DNA of 15,726 nucleotides from CAYPYS01 sp964445715 (lineage in GTDB: Bacteria > Omnitrophota > Gorgyraeia > Gorgyraeales > Gorgyraeaceae). The position numbers and the translations under genes were made by a program. The notes below the pieces were generated by a model that searched no databases, was not told where the DNA came from, and saw nothing but the letters and a program-made list of their open reading frames with translations. Position 1 is the first letter of the stretch. Each line of letters begins with the position of its first letter. Below are positions 1 to 7,024 of the stretch, one piece after another. The DNA is taken from positions 1-15,726 of the forward strand of contig CAYULJ010000029.1 in NCBI GenBank assembly GCA_964445715.1, given 5' to 3'.

Positions 1-28
1 TTAACATTGTTAAAATGTGAACTTAAGG
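1..28. repeat. Palindrome family, copy A (5' part cut off by window edge)
   Basis: Positions 1-6 and 8-13 pair around a central T at 7. The full 20-nt right arm (8-27) matches the arms found before plsX, fabD and fabF1. The outer left arm would lie before base 1 and cannot be seen. The arm ends 20 nt before the rsmD start codon. Membership in the family is seen directly; completeness of the palindrome is inferred. Confidence 0.6.
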
Positions 29-47
29 GGAAGCTCTTGTACGGGAT

Positions 48-596
48 ATGCGGATTATAGGGGGAAAATTTAGGGGAAGAGTCATAGAGATGCCAAATGG
101 CATAAGGCCGACCTCTGATAAGGTGCGCGAGGCCTTGTTCGAGATTTTAAAGGATCGCATAGAAGGAGCGAGTTTTCTGGATCTCTATTGCGGAAGCGGT
201 GCAATGGGCATTGAGGCGATTTCAAGAGGGGCAAAGAGAGTGACTTTTGTAGAGAAAGCTTTTAAATGCGCAAAAGTATTAGAGAGAAATTTGACAAAGC
301 TAGATATATTGGATCTATCTAGCATTAATATATATACTAGAGATAGCATTAGGATATTGGAAGAATTTGAGAAGAAAAGTTGTTGCTTTGACCTTGTTTT
401 TCTTGATCCTCCCTACCATAAAGACATGGCCAAAAATACCTTGATAGCGCTTTCGAATTATGATATACTGGCTCGCAATGCTATCGTAATAGCAGAGATT
501 TATAAGAAGGAAAACCTGCCAGAAGAAGTAGGCGGATTGAAGAAGATCCGTACCTCTAGATACGGCGATACAATATTGGAGTTTTTTGCAAAATGA
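48..596 (+). CDS. rsmD: 16S rRNA (guanine(966)-N2)-methyltransferase RsmD
   Basis: This 182-residue protein fits the RsmD family, which methylates G966 of 16S rRNA on the small subunit using S-adenosylmethionine. It opens with the family hallmark MRIIGGKFRGR and then RPTSDKVREALFEIL (residues 20-34). The SAM-binding motif FLDLYCGSGAMGIEA lies at 43-57 and the catalytic NPPY-type motif is DPPY at 120-123. Length is normal for the family. The start is supported by the conserved N-terminus; a Shine-Dalgarno is weak here (GGGA close to the ATG, AAGGGG 16 nt away). Its stop overlaps the coaD start (ATGA), so the two are probably translationally coupled, a pairing common in bacteria. Confidence 0.95.
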   Translation: MRIIGGKFRGRVIEMPNGIRPTSDKVREALFEILKDRIEGASFLDLYCGSGAMGIEAISRGAKRVTFVEKAFKCAKVLERNLTKLDILDLSSINIYTRDSIRILEEFEKKSCCFDLVFLDPPYHKDMAKNTLIALSNYDILARNAIVIAEIYKKENLPEEVGGLKKIRTSRYGDTILEFFAK

Positions 597-1078
597 AGAA
601 GGTAGCAGTATATCCAGGAAGCTTTGACCCAGTGACTAATGGACACCTTGATATCGTCAAAAGGGCTCTAAAGATATTCGATAAGGTCATTATAGCCGTG
701 GCCCACAATGCTGACAAGAAGCCGCTTTTCGACGCATTCGAACGCGTGCAGATGCTCAAGAAGGCCTTGAAGGGTGTTAAGGGAGTAGAGGTAGATGATT
801 TTGATAGCCTGATCGTGGATTATGTAAAGAGTAAAAAGACAAATGTCGTTATCAGGGGTCTGAGGATGATATCGGATTTTGAATATGAATTTCAGATGGC
901 TTTGACCAATAGGAAACTTTCCAACGACGTCGAGACAATATTTATGATGCCGTCAGAGACTTATTCATATCTTTCTTCGAAGCTGATTAAAGAGGCGGCT
1001 GGTCTTGGCGCAAATCTCAAGGGCCTCGTACCTCTGTTTATAGAAAAGTCGATCAAGGAAAAATTAAAATCTAGATAA
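593..1078 (+). CDS. coaD: Phosphopantetheine adenylyltransferase CoaD
   Basis: CoaD transfers AMP from ATP to 4'-phosphopantetheine, giving dephospho-CoA, the penultimate step of coenzyme A synthesis in the cytosol. The 161-residue length is standard. The nucleotidyltransferase signature YPGSFDPVTNGHLDI (residues 7-21) contains the T-N-G-H motif at 15-18. IRGLR (87-91) and SSKLIKE (128-134) match the conserved substrate and phosphate-binding segments; the latter usually reads SSSxVKE, a mild variation. The ATG overlaps the rsmD stop by 4 nt. CoA made here is the source of the phosphopantetheine arm of the acyl carrier protein encoded downstream, which fits the cluster's theme. Confidence 0.95.
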   Translation: MKKVAVYPGSFDPVTNGHLDIVKRALKIFDKVIIAVAHNADKKPLFDAFERVQMLKKALKGVKGVEVDDFDSLIVDYVKSKKTNVVIRGLRMISDFEYEFQMALTNRKLSNDVETIFMMPSETYSYLSSKLIKEAAGLGANLKGLVPLFIEKSIKEKLKSR

Positions 1079-1079
1079 A

Positions 1080-2147
1080 ATGGATTTCTTAGAGAAGATA
1101 TACGCACACGCGAAGAAAGCGAAAAAAAGAATACTCTTGCCTGAAGGAGAAGAGATACGCGTTTTGAAGGCAGTTGCTCAGATTTTGAAACGCGAAATAT
1201 GCCTTCCTATTATTTTGGGCAATCCGGATAAGATATCTAAGATATCAAAAGCCCAGGGCGTTGATTTAAAAGGCGCGGAGATAGTTGATTACAAAGAATG
1301 CAGGAATCTCGATAAATATATAGAGCTTTTTTGCGAGATCCGTAAACATAAAAATCTCAAGAAAACCGAAGCTAAGAAATTAATCACGCAAAACCCTGTG
1401 TATTATTCAGCACTCGCAGTGCGCACAGGGGATTTTGACGGGTTTGTGGCAGGCGCAGCGATCACCACCCGTGATGTCGCAAAGGCAGCGATTTATTGCA
1501 TTGGTCCTAGAGAGGGTATATCGACGATTTCGAGCTCCAGTGTCGTTGTTTTGCCTGATAAGAATCTAGGTTCAAATGGCGTGTTTATATTCGCTGACGC
1601 AGGCATAGTGCCTGATCCTACGGCTGAACAGTTGTGCGATATTGTGATTTCCACAGTGGATTCAGCCCGCATGCTATTGGATGACGAGCCAAAGGTGGCG
1701 ATGCTGAGTTATTCAACGAAAGGCAGTGGCGGTTCTGGAGAGAGTGTTAAAAAAGTCCAAACTGCAACAGAGCTTGTTGTCAGGAGAATGCCGGATCTGC
1801 TTATAGATGGCGAGATACAGGTTGACTGTGCAGTCATACCTGAGATAGCCAAGAGAAAAGACCCTAAGACAAGGATAAAGGGCAGGGCGAATGTTTTTAT
1901 TTTTCCGAATCTGGATTCGGGAAATATTGCATATAAAATAATAGAACGGCTGGCAAAGGCGCGAGCCATAGGGCCTTTATTGCAGGGCCTCAGGAAGCCA
2001 GTCAGCGATCTGTCTCGTGGTTGCGATTCGCAGGATATCGTCGACGGAGTCGCCATAACTGCGCTAAGAGCAGAAGTTGGTGGAAGAAGAGAAATGTTTT
2101 CGACTCGCTTCAAATACTCTTCGAGCAAAGTCGAGAAGCATATTTGA
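1080..2147 (+). CDS. pta: Phosphate acetyltransferase (short, single-domain type)
   Basis: This enzyme interconverts acetyl-CoA plus phosphate with acetyl phosphate plus CoA, acting with AckA in acetate formation or activation. The protein is the short catalytic-domain form (355 residues) without the N-terminal DRTGG-type region. Family segments are GDFDGFVAGAAITTRDV (117-133), STISSSSVV (148-156), FADAGIVPDPT (171-181), STKGSGGSGES (212-222), and near the end GPLLQGLRKPVSDLSRGC (298-315) and DIVDGVAITALRA. Family members usually end about there. Here some 23 residues (333-355) of basic, low-similarity sequence follow, encoded by DNA that forms a hairpin repeat, so this tail was probably added by a repeat at the 3' end. 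It starts 1 nt after the coaD stop. Confidence 0.93.
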   Translation: MDFLEKIYAHAKKAKKRILLPEGEEIRVLKAVAQILKREICLPIILGNPDKISKISKAQGVDLKGAEIVDYKECRNLDKYIELFCEIRKHKNLKKTEAKKLITQNPVYYSALAVRTGDFDGFVAGAAITTRDVAKAAIYCIGPREGISTISSSSVVVLPDKNLGSNGVFIFADAGIVPDPTAEQLCDIVISTVDSARMLLDDEPKVAMLSYSTKGSGGSGESVKKVQTATELVVRRMPDLLIDGEIQVDCAVIPEIAKRKDPKTRIKGRANVFIFPNLDSGNIAYKIIERLAKARAIGPLLQGLRKPVSDLSRGCDSQDIVDGVAITALRAEVGGRREMFSTRFKYSSSKVEKHI

Positions 2148-2150
2148 AGC
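2107..2150. repeat. Hairpin repeat covering the pta stop codon
   Basis: GCTTCAAATA (2107-2116) is perfectly complementary to TATTTGAAGC (2141-2150). An inner TCGA/TCGA pairing (2121-2124 with 2131-2134) continues the stem, with small bulges between. The pta stop at 2145-2147 lies inside the right arm. Bases 2108-2131 match 8267-8290, after fabF1, at 19 of 24 positions, so this is a dispersed repeat. There is no T tract after it, so it is not a typical intrinsic terminator. Confidence 0.6.
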
Positions 2151-2169
2151 TCGCTTGAACAATATTAGG

Positions 2170-3225
2170 ATGATCATACTTGTACTGAACAGTGGAAGTT
2201 CTTCGATAAAATATAAGCTCTTTGATATATCCAAGCGCGGCGAGAAAGTCCTTGATAAGGGTTTCATTGAAAGGATAGGCGAGAAAATCTCGGACCACAA
2301 AGAGGCGCTTGATATCATATTGGACAAAGTCCATGTAGAGATCGAGGCATGCGGTCATAGAATCGTGCATGGTGGGGACAGGTTTAAAAAATCCACATTG
2401 ATCGATGACAAAGTAATAGGCGCTATCGAACATTTTAGCGAACTGGCCCCTCTCCATAATCCACCGAGCCTTTTGACTATTGCTGAATCAAGAAGATCTC
2501 TTCCAAATATTCCTCATGTGGCAGTTTTTGATACAGCTTTTTATCAGACAATGCCAGAAAGCTCATATCTCTATGCTATACCATACAGATTGTATGAGAG
2601 ATATAAGATTCGCAGGTATGGATTTCATGGCACAAGTCATAGCTATGTAGCGAGCCAGGCTGCGCGTCGCTTAAAAAGGCCTTTACAGAAACTAAAAATT
2701 ATTACCTGTCACCTGGGAAATGGTTGTAGCATAACAGCTATTAAGAATGGAAAGGCAATCGACACCAGCTTGGGTTTTACTCCTTTAGAAGGGCTTGTCA
2801 TGGGTACGCGCTCAGGAGACATAGATCCTGCCATTATTCCTTACATTATGCAGAAAGAGGGCGTGGGTATAGATAGAGTAATGGAGCTATTGAATAAAGA
2901 GAGCGGACTTTTAGGGCTTTCAGGCATAAGCAACGACATGAGGGAAATAAGGAAAGAGGTGCGACGCGGCAATAAAAAGGCAAAGCTAGCGCTTGATATT
3001 TTTGCATATAGAATAAAGAAGTACATCGGTTCTTATAACGGTATAATGGGCGGTGCAGACGCAGTGATTTTCACAGGAGGCATTGGCGAAAACCACCAAG
3101 ACCTGATGCGAAAGATCTGCAAAGGTGTTGTCGCGTCAAAGACCAAGGTACTTATTGTCCCGACAGATGAAGAGCTAATGATCGCCAGAGATGCTTATGA
3201 TGTAGTCTCTCGTTGTGGAGCTTAA
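2170..3225 (+). CDS. ackA: Acetate kinase AckA (compact form)
   Basis: AckA interconverts acetyl phosphate plus ADP with acetate plus ATP; with the adjacent pta it forms the standard acetate/ATP pathway. The chosen ATG gives the canonical N-terminus MIILVLNSGSSSIKYKLFD. An in-frame ORF extends upstream to 2077, but it overlaps pta and lacks family similarity. Catalytic and substrate residues expected from the family are present: N7, R64 in HRIVHGG, D121 in FDTAF, H153 in YGFHGTSH, R214 in GTRSGDIDP and E334/E335 in PTDEE. At 351 residues it is shorter than the usual roughly 400. Segments seem missing between residues 37 and 60 and just before PTDEE (around 320), where family members carry surface-exposed stretches. 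Only a weak Shine-Dalgarno (AGG) precedes the start. Confidence 0.94.
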   Translation: MIILVLNSGSSSIKYKLFDISKRGEKVLDKGFIERIGEKISDHKEALDIILDKVHVEIEACGHRIVHGGDRFKKSTLIDDKVIGAIEHFSELAPLHNPPSLLTIAESRRSLPNIPHVAVFDTAFYQTMPESSYLYAIPYRLYERYKIRRYGFHGTSHSYVASQAARRLKRPLQKLKIITCHLGNGCSITAIKNGKAIDTSLGFTPLEGLVMGTRSGDIDPAIIPYIMQKEGVGIDRVMELLNKESGLLGLSGISNDMREIRKEVRRGNKKAKLALDIFAYRIKKYIGSYNGIMGGADAVIFTGGIGENHQDLMRKICKGVVASKTKVLIVPTDEELMIARDAYDVVSRCGA

Positions 3226-3266
3226 ATAACGTTTTTGTTTAACTTTAGAAACTAAAAAGAGATTTT

Positions 3267-3686
3267 ATGAAAGTATACGTAGATGACATACCGGGCGAGG
3301 GATTAGAGCTTGCGGAAAATATAAATCCGAAAAATCTCAGGTTGGATTTGAAGCAGCAAGGCATAGTTTTCGCCGCATCTATTAGCGCTAAGGCAAAGAT
3401 AACAAAGATAGGCGCTGAGGTTTTCGCATCCTTGTTTCTTGAGGCGCCAGTCGAATATACTTGCGCGCGCTGCCTGGCCAAGCTCGAGAATGTTTTTAAG
3501 AAAAATTTTAATTTTAACTACGAGGTCAAATCTGGTGATGTTTTAGATATAGATGAGGATATAAGACAGGAGTTGATTTTAAACAATCTAGTGAAGACAC
3601 TTTGCAAACCTGATTGTAAGGGATTGTGCCCTAGTTGCGGACAGAATCTTAATGTAGCGCAGTGCGAGTGTGAACAGGAGGGTTAA
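3267..3686 (+). CDS. YceD/DUF177 family cysteine-rich protein
   Basis: This 139-residue protein belongs to the DUF177 (YceD/YlbN) family, which is almost always encoded next to rpmF and is associated with ribosome/23S rRNA biogenesis; its exact biochemical role is unsettled. The N-terminal half is a beta-rich domain. A CARC motif is at 66-69, and the C-terminal segment has cysteines at 113, 117, 121, 124, 133 and 135 (CKPDCKGLCPSCG), a pattern that probably binds zinc. The start follows AAAGAG, and the stop directly abuts the rpmF start codon, indicating tight coupling. The family assignment is firm from the cysteine pattern plus location; the function is only that of the family. Confidence 0.9.
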   Translation: MKVYVDDIPGEGLELAENINPKNLRLDLKQQGIVFAASISAKAKITKIGAEVFASLFLEAPVEYTCARCLAKLENVFKKNFNFNYEVKSGDVLDIDEDIRQELILNNLVKTLCKPDCKGLCPSCGQNLNVAQCECEQEG

Positions 3687-3887
3687 ATGCCATTACCAAA
3701 ACGGAGACATTCTAGTTCAAGGCAAGGTAAAAGAAGGGGCGAGCAGAAAATTCACATCCCGAGCATTTCTACGTGTTCGAATTGCAAGGCCCCTAAGTTA
3801 CCGCATAGGATATGTCCTGTTTGCGGCTATTACAAAGGCAGACAAGTAGTAGAGATAAAGAAGAAAGAGAAGAAGGAAAAGAAATAA
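3687..3887 (+). CDS. rpmF: 50S ribosomal protein L32
   Basis: L32 is a small structural protein of the large ribosomal subunit. The 66 residues start MPLPKRRHSSSRQGKRR, a variant of the usual MAVPKRR opening, and carry a zinc ribbon with cysteines at 30, 33, 43 and 46 (CSNC...CPVC) followed by GYYKGR. The tail is lysine/glutamate rich. It begins immediately after the DUF177 stop with no gap. The order DUF177-rpmF-plsX-fabH is widely conserved in bacteria and links ribosome supply with lipid synthesis. Its stop codon lies at the outer edge of the structured spacer that precedes plsX. Confidence 0.96.
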   Translation: MPLPKRRHSSSRQGKRRGEQKIHIPSISTCSNCKAPKLPHRICPVCGYYKGRQVVEIKKKEKKEKK

Positions 3888-3962
3888 GTATACATACCAC
3901 TTCGTGGCACAGGTACCCTTTCAGGGCACAAGCTTTTCTCATTGTTGAAATGTATACTTAAG
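3885..3962. repeat. Palindrome family, copy B, with tandem inner hairpins
   Basis: Outer arms TAAGTATACAT (3885-3895) and ATGTATACTTA (3950-3960) are perfect inverted repeats, and the right part (3943-3962) matches the family arm. The interior holds two contiguous 19-nt units (3895-3913 and 3914-3932) that agree at 14 of 19 positions. Each forms a 4-bp stem with a TTC loop: CCAC/GTGG, then CCCT/AGGG. Four of the differences fall in the stems and preserve pairing. The left arm includes the rpmF stop codon, and the right arm ends 13 nt before the plsX ATG. Confidence 0.75.
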
Positions 3963-3975
3963 AAGAGGCGCGGAC

Positions 3976-4962
3976 ATGATAAGGATAGGGTTGGATGCGA
4001 TGGGGTCTGACAATGCTCCTGCAGCGGACGTCGAAGGCGCTGTATTGGCGGCTCGCGAGTTCAAGCATGAAATAGTGCTTGTAGGCAAGCGCGAACTGCT
4101 TGAAAAGGAGCTGGAGAAGCACAGTCCTGTGCCACAGAGTATCTCTATTCAGCACGCCGACGAGATCATCGGTATGCACGAACAGCCAGTGCTCAGTGTC
4201 AGAAGAAAAAAACATTCCTCTGTTGTAGTCCTCAACAATCTTGCAAAAGAGAAAAAAATAGACGCCATGGTAAGTGCGGGCAATACAGGCGCAATGGTAT
4301 GCGCTGCTACGCTTAAGTGCAGGCTGCTTCCGGGCGTGGAGCGGGCCGGTATAGGCGTGATCATGCCAACGCTGAAAGGCACGGTGCTGATGATAGACGG
4401 CGGTGCCAATATCGACGCTAAACCCAAACATCTCTTGCAATACGCCATAATGGGTTCCGCATATTCAGAATATATTTTTAATAATAAGTCGCCGAGAGTG
4501 GGCCTTTTGAATATCGGAGAAGAAGAGTCAAAGGGCACAGGGTTTTTGAAAGAGGCATACGGAGTTCTGGAGCTTTCAGGTTTGAATTTTATCGGCAATG
4601 TCGAAGGCAGAGATATTTTTACAGGAGATTGCGATGTCATAGTCTGTGATGGACTTGTAGGAAATGTAGCGCTCAAGGTCTCTGAGAGCACTTCACATGC
4701 TCTCGTAGAGATGCTCAGGAGAGAGTTGAAAAGTAGTGCATTGATGAAGATTGGTGCGTTGTTAGCCAGAAAAGCATTCTTGTCTTTAAAAAGAAAAATG
4801 GATTATGCCGAATATGGCGGTGCGCCGCTTTTAGGTATAGACGGAGTTTGTATAATATGCCATGGCTCCTCGAACGCCAAGGCAATAAAGAATGCAATCA
4901 GGGTCGCAGGAGAAGAAGTCACTAAAAACATAAATAGACATATTGTCGAGTTGATTAAATGA
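3976..4962 (+). CDS. plsX: Phosphate acyltransferase PlsX
   Basis: PlsX converts acyl-ACP and phosphate to acyl-phosphate, the acyl donor for PlsY in membrane phospholipid synthesis; it acts peripherally at the membrane. The 328-residue length is typical. The N-terminus IRIGLDAMGSDNAP is diagnostic, and the conserved VSAGNTGAMV, IDGGANID and VCDGLVGNVALK segments follow in order. A purine-rich site (AAGAGG, 3963-3968) precedes the ATG by 7 nt. It is the first gene of the lipid block. In Firmicutes the repressor gene fapR often occupies the space between rpmF and plsX; here that space holds only the structured element. Confidence 0.96.
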   Translation: MIRIGLDAMGSDNAPAADVEGAVLAAREFKHEIVLVGKRELLEKELEKHSPVPQSISIQHADEIIGMHEQPVLSVRRKKHSSVVVLNNLAKEKKIDAMVSAGNTGAMVCAATLKCRLLPGVERAGIGVIMPTLKGTVLMIDGGANIDAKPKHLLQYAIMGSAYSEYIFNNKSPRVGLLNIGEEESKGTGFLKEAYGVLELSGLNFIGNVEGRDIFTGDCDVIVCDGLVGNVALKVSESTSHALVEMLRRELKSSALMKIGALLARKAFLSLKRKMDYAEYGGAPLLGIDGVCIICHGSSNAKAIKNAIRVAGEEVTKNINRHIVELIK

Positions 4963-4984
4963 GACAATTGAGATTGGAGAGATA

Positions 4985-5962
4985 ATGTACGAAGCCGGGA
5001 TATTGGGATTAGGTTGTTATTTGCCTTCAAAGAAAATAACAAACGCTGATCTTGAAAAGATGGTGGATACATCGGATCAATGGATAATGACTCGCACTGG
5101 CATCAAAGAAAGAAGGATCGCTTCCAAGGAAGAAGCTACGAGTGATCTCGGAGTAGCTGCGTCAAAGATTGCGATTGAAGACGCGGGTTTAAAACCGAAT
5201 GACATCGACTTGATCATTACAGCCACAATAACTCCTGATATGTTTTTCCCTGCCACAGCGTGCATCATACAAGACAAAATCGGCGCGAAGAATGCCGCAG
5301 CATTTGATATAAATGCCGCGTGTTCCGGGTTTGTGTTTGGGGTGGTAATCGCACAGCAGTTTGTGAATACAGGCACGTATAATAATGTGTTGGTCGTTGG
5401 CGCTGAAAAACTCACGAGTATTGTAGACTGGACTGACAGGTCAACATGTGTTTTGTTCGGAGACGGCGCAGGTGCGTGTGTTATAGGAAAAAGCAAAGAG
5501 AGAAATATAGTCTCAAGTTTTATGGGCGCTGACGGATCAGGCGGTGATTTGCTGAAAGTACCTGCAGGCGGTTCGCGCTTACCCACTACGCCAGAGACAG
5601 TTAAAGATAAATTACATTTTCTTAAGATGGAGGGCAATGAGGTATTTAAGATCGCAGTAAGGGTTATGGCAAATGCGGCAATCCAGGCTGCTCAAAAATT
5701 AGGCTTGGGTTATGACGATATCAAGCTTTTGATACCTCATCAGGCAAATATTAGAATCCTATTGGCGGTTGCAAAAAAAATAGGGATACCAGAAGAAAAG
5801 ATTTTCATGAATATAGAGAAATATGGAAATATGTCAGCAGCGTCTACAGCTGTTGCATTGGTAGAGGCTTGTAAGGAAGGAAGGATTAAGAAAGGCGACA
5901 ATGTGATTTTGGTCGCTTTTGGTGGCGGTCTGACCTACGGCGCCACTGTTATAAAATGGTAA
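4985..5962 (+). CDS. fabH: Beta-ketoacyl-ACP synthase III FabH
   Basis: FabH starts fatty acid synthesis by condensing acetyl-CoA (or a branched primer) with malonyl-ACP. The 325-residue protein has the full catalytic triad: C113 in DINAACSGF, H252 in IPHQANIR and N282 in YGNMSAAS. The glycine-rich end FGGGLTYGATVIKW is typical. The start has a GGAGAG Shine-Dalgarno about 4 nt upstream. It follows plsX by 22 nt, the usual order. The window offers no direct clue to primer preference. The spacer to fabD is filled by a 41-bp palindrome. Confidence 0.96.
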   Translation: MYEAGILGLGCYLPSKKITNADLEKMVDTSDQWIMTRTGIKERRIASKEEATSDLGVAASKIAIEDAGLKPNDIDLIITATITPDMFFPATACIIQDKIGAKNAAAFDINAACSGFVFGVVIAQQFVNTGTYNNVLVVGAEKLTSIVDWTDRSTCVLFGDGAGACVIGKSKERNIVSSFMGADGSGGDLLKVPAGGSRLPTTPETVKDKLHFLKMEGNEVFKIAVRVMANAAIQAAQKLGLGYDDIKLLIPHQANIRILLAVAKKIGIPEEKIFMNIEKYGNMSAASTAVALVEACKEGRIKKGDNVILVAFGGGLTYGATVIKW

Positions 5963-5969
5963 ATACGCG

Positions 5970-6010
5970 CTTAAGTTTACACTTTAACAATGTTAAAGTG
6001 TAAACTTAAG
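5970..6010. repeat. Palindrome family, copy C (perfect 20-bp arms)
   Basis: Bases 5970-5989 are fully complementary to 5991-6010 around a single central A at 5990. The palindrome starts 7 nt after the fabH stop, and its right end AAG merges into the AAGGAG Shine-Dalgarno of fabD (6008-6013). No T tract follows in the plus direction, so a simple intrinsic terminator is unlikely. In mRNA a folded stem would hold the first part of the ribosome site. Confidence 0.9.
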
Positions 6011-6018
6011 GAGATAGG

Positions 6019-6978
6019 ATGCATATGAGAAGAGTTTGTTATCTTTTTCCAGGACAAGGAGCACAGTATATCGGCATGGGCAAGGACTTATACGACAATT
6101 GCTTAGTGTCAAAAGAGATCTTTGACATAGCGGAAAAGGTTTTGCCGGACGTGGGAATAAAAAGACTTTGTTTTGAAGGTCCGATCGAGGAATTGACTCA
6201 GACAGCGAATAGCCAGGTGTGTATTTTGGTAGCGAGCATGGCTGCATTAAAGGCCATAGGCTATAGATTGAAGGCTGAAGGCCAAAAGCTGGACGTGGTT
6301 GCATGCGCTGGACTTAGTCTGGGCGAACTGACATCGCTTGTAGCTGCAGGAAGCATAGAATTTCAAGACGCAGTTCGTCTTGTGAGGCGACGTGGTGAAT
6401 TAATGGAAGAGGCTTCTAAGAAAAATCCTGGAAGCATGGCGTCTATCATAGGACTTTCTTATGATAATCTAAAAAATATTTGCAATGGAGGCGGAGCAGA
6501 GATAGCGAATCTGAATTGCCCAGGCCAAATAGTGATATCCGGTACAAACCTCTCGGTGCAGGCTACTATGGAACTTGCGACAAAAAACGGCGCGAAAAAG
6601 GCGATTCCTCTAAAGGTAAGCGGGCCTTTCCATTCTTCGTTAATGAAAGAAGCAGCCGAGCTTTTTAGGCTAGAGCTCGAAAAAGTAAAATTTCAGGCGC
6701 CCAAGCCAAAAATAGAGGTTTTTAGCAATGTAACTGCCAACGCAGAAAAGACATCTGAAGAGATCAAAGATAATCTGGTGAAACAATTATGTAGCTCTGT
6801 GCGCTGGGAAGAGTCAATAAGAAATATCGCGGCTTTAGGAGTCGATACCTTTTTAGAAATAGGACCAGGAAAAGTATTAAAGGGTCTTTTGAGAAGAATA
6901 GACTCTTCCTTAAAAGTTTATAATATAGAAAAGCTGGAAGATGTAAATACAGTAATATCGTATACAGAAGCCGCTTAA
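6019..6978 (+). CDS. fabD: Malonyl-CoA:ACP transacylase FabD
   Basis: FabD loads malonyl units from CoA onto the acyl carrier protein, supplying the extender for FabH and the KAS II enzymes. The 319-residue sequence shows FPGQGAQ (oxyanion-hole Gln13), the nucleophile Ser100 in GLSLGE, Arg125 in RRRGELM and catalytic His205 in GPFHS. The nucleophile elbow reads GLSLG rather than the more common GHSLG; similar variants occur in some PVC bacteria as I recall, so this looks like a lineage feature. The start ATG (6019) lies 5 nt after AAGGAG; a second ATG at 6025 is possible. The stop codon sits inside the left arm of the next palindrome. Confidence 0.95.
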   Translation: MHMRRVCYLFPGQGAQYIGMGKDLYDNCLVSKEIFDIAEKVLPDVGIKRLCFEGPIEELTQTANSQVCILVASMAALKAIGYRLKAEGQKLDVVACAGLSLGELTSLVAAGSIEFQDAVRLVRRRGELMEEASKKNPGSMASIIGLSYDNLKNICNGGGAEIANLNCPGQIVISGTNLSVQATMELATKNGAKKAIPLKVSGPFHSSLMKEAAELFRLELEKVKFQAPKPKIEVFSNVTANAEKTSEEIKDNLVKQLCSSVRWEESIRNIAALGVDTFLEIGPGKVLKGLLRRIDSSLKVYNIEKLEDVNTVISYTEAA

Positions 6979-7014
6979 CTTTACACTTTAACATTGTTGA
7001 AGTGTAAAGTTAAG
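6974..7014. repeat. Palindrome family, copy D (20-bp arms, one T-G mismatch)
   Basis: Bases 6974-6993 pair with 6995-7014 around T6994. The only mismatch is T6989 with G6999, which would be a wobble pair in RNA. The fabD stop codon (6976-6978) is inside the left arm. Relative to copy C, one stem pair is G-C there and C-G here (5975/6005 versus 6979/7009). The right arm ends in AAG, which forms the AAGGAAAG ribosome site of the next gene, 10 nt before its ATG. Confidence 0.88.
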
Positions 7015-7024
7015 GAAAGAGCAT

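Noticed and set aside
2077..2169. Longer ackA start giving 31 extra residues
   Set aside because: The extension overlaps pta and the hairpin repeat, and AckA proteins begin at the M-x(4)-LNSGSSS segment, that is at 2170.
3897..3907. Stable UUCG tetraloop in copy B
   Set aside because: The closing C(UUCG)G pattern is not met, because the base after TTCG is T; it folds better as a 3-nt loop.
3885..3975. FapR operator upstream of plsX
   Set aside because: The sequence does not resemble the known Bacillus FapR inverted repeat, and the dyads here are much longer.
4149..4691. 180-residue reverse-strand ORF
   Set aside because: It is antisense to plsX; serine/proline-rich translation typical of a shadow frame.
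5077..5637. 186-residue reverse-strand ORF
   Set aside because: It lies wholly inside fabH, has no recognisable domain, and the opposite strand encodes a complete FabH catalytic triad.
6980..7008. TTTACA-N17-TGTAAA inside palindrome D as a promoter
   Set aside because: The two hexamers are simply the palindrome's own inverted arms, and TGTAAA is a poor -10.
5970..7014. Palindromes C and D as intrinsic terminators
   Set aside because: Their stems are AT-rich and neither is followed by a T tract; both lead straight into a ribosome site.
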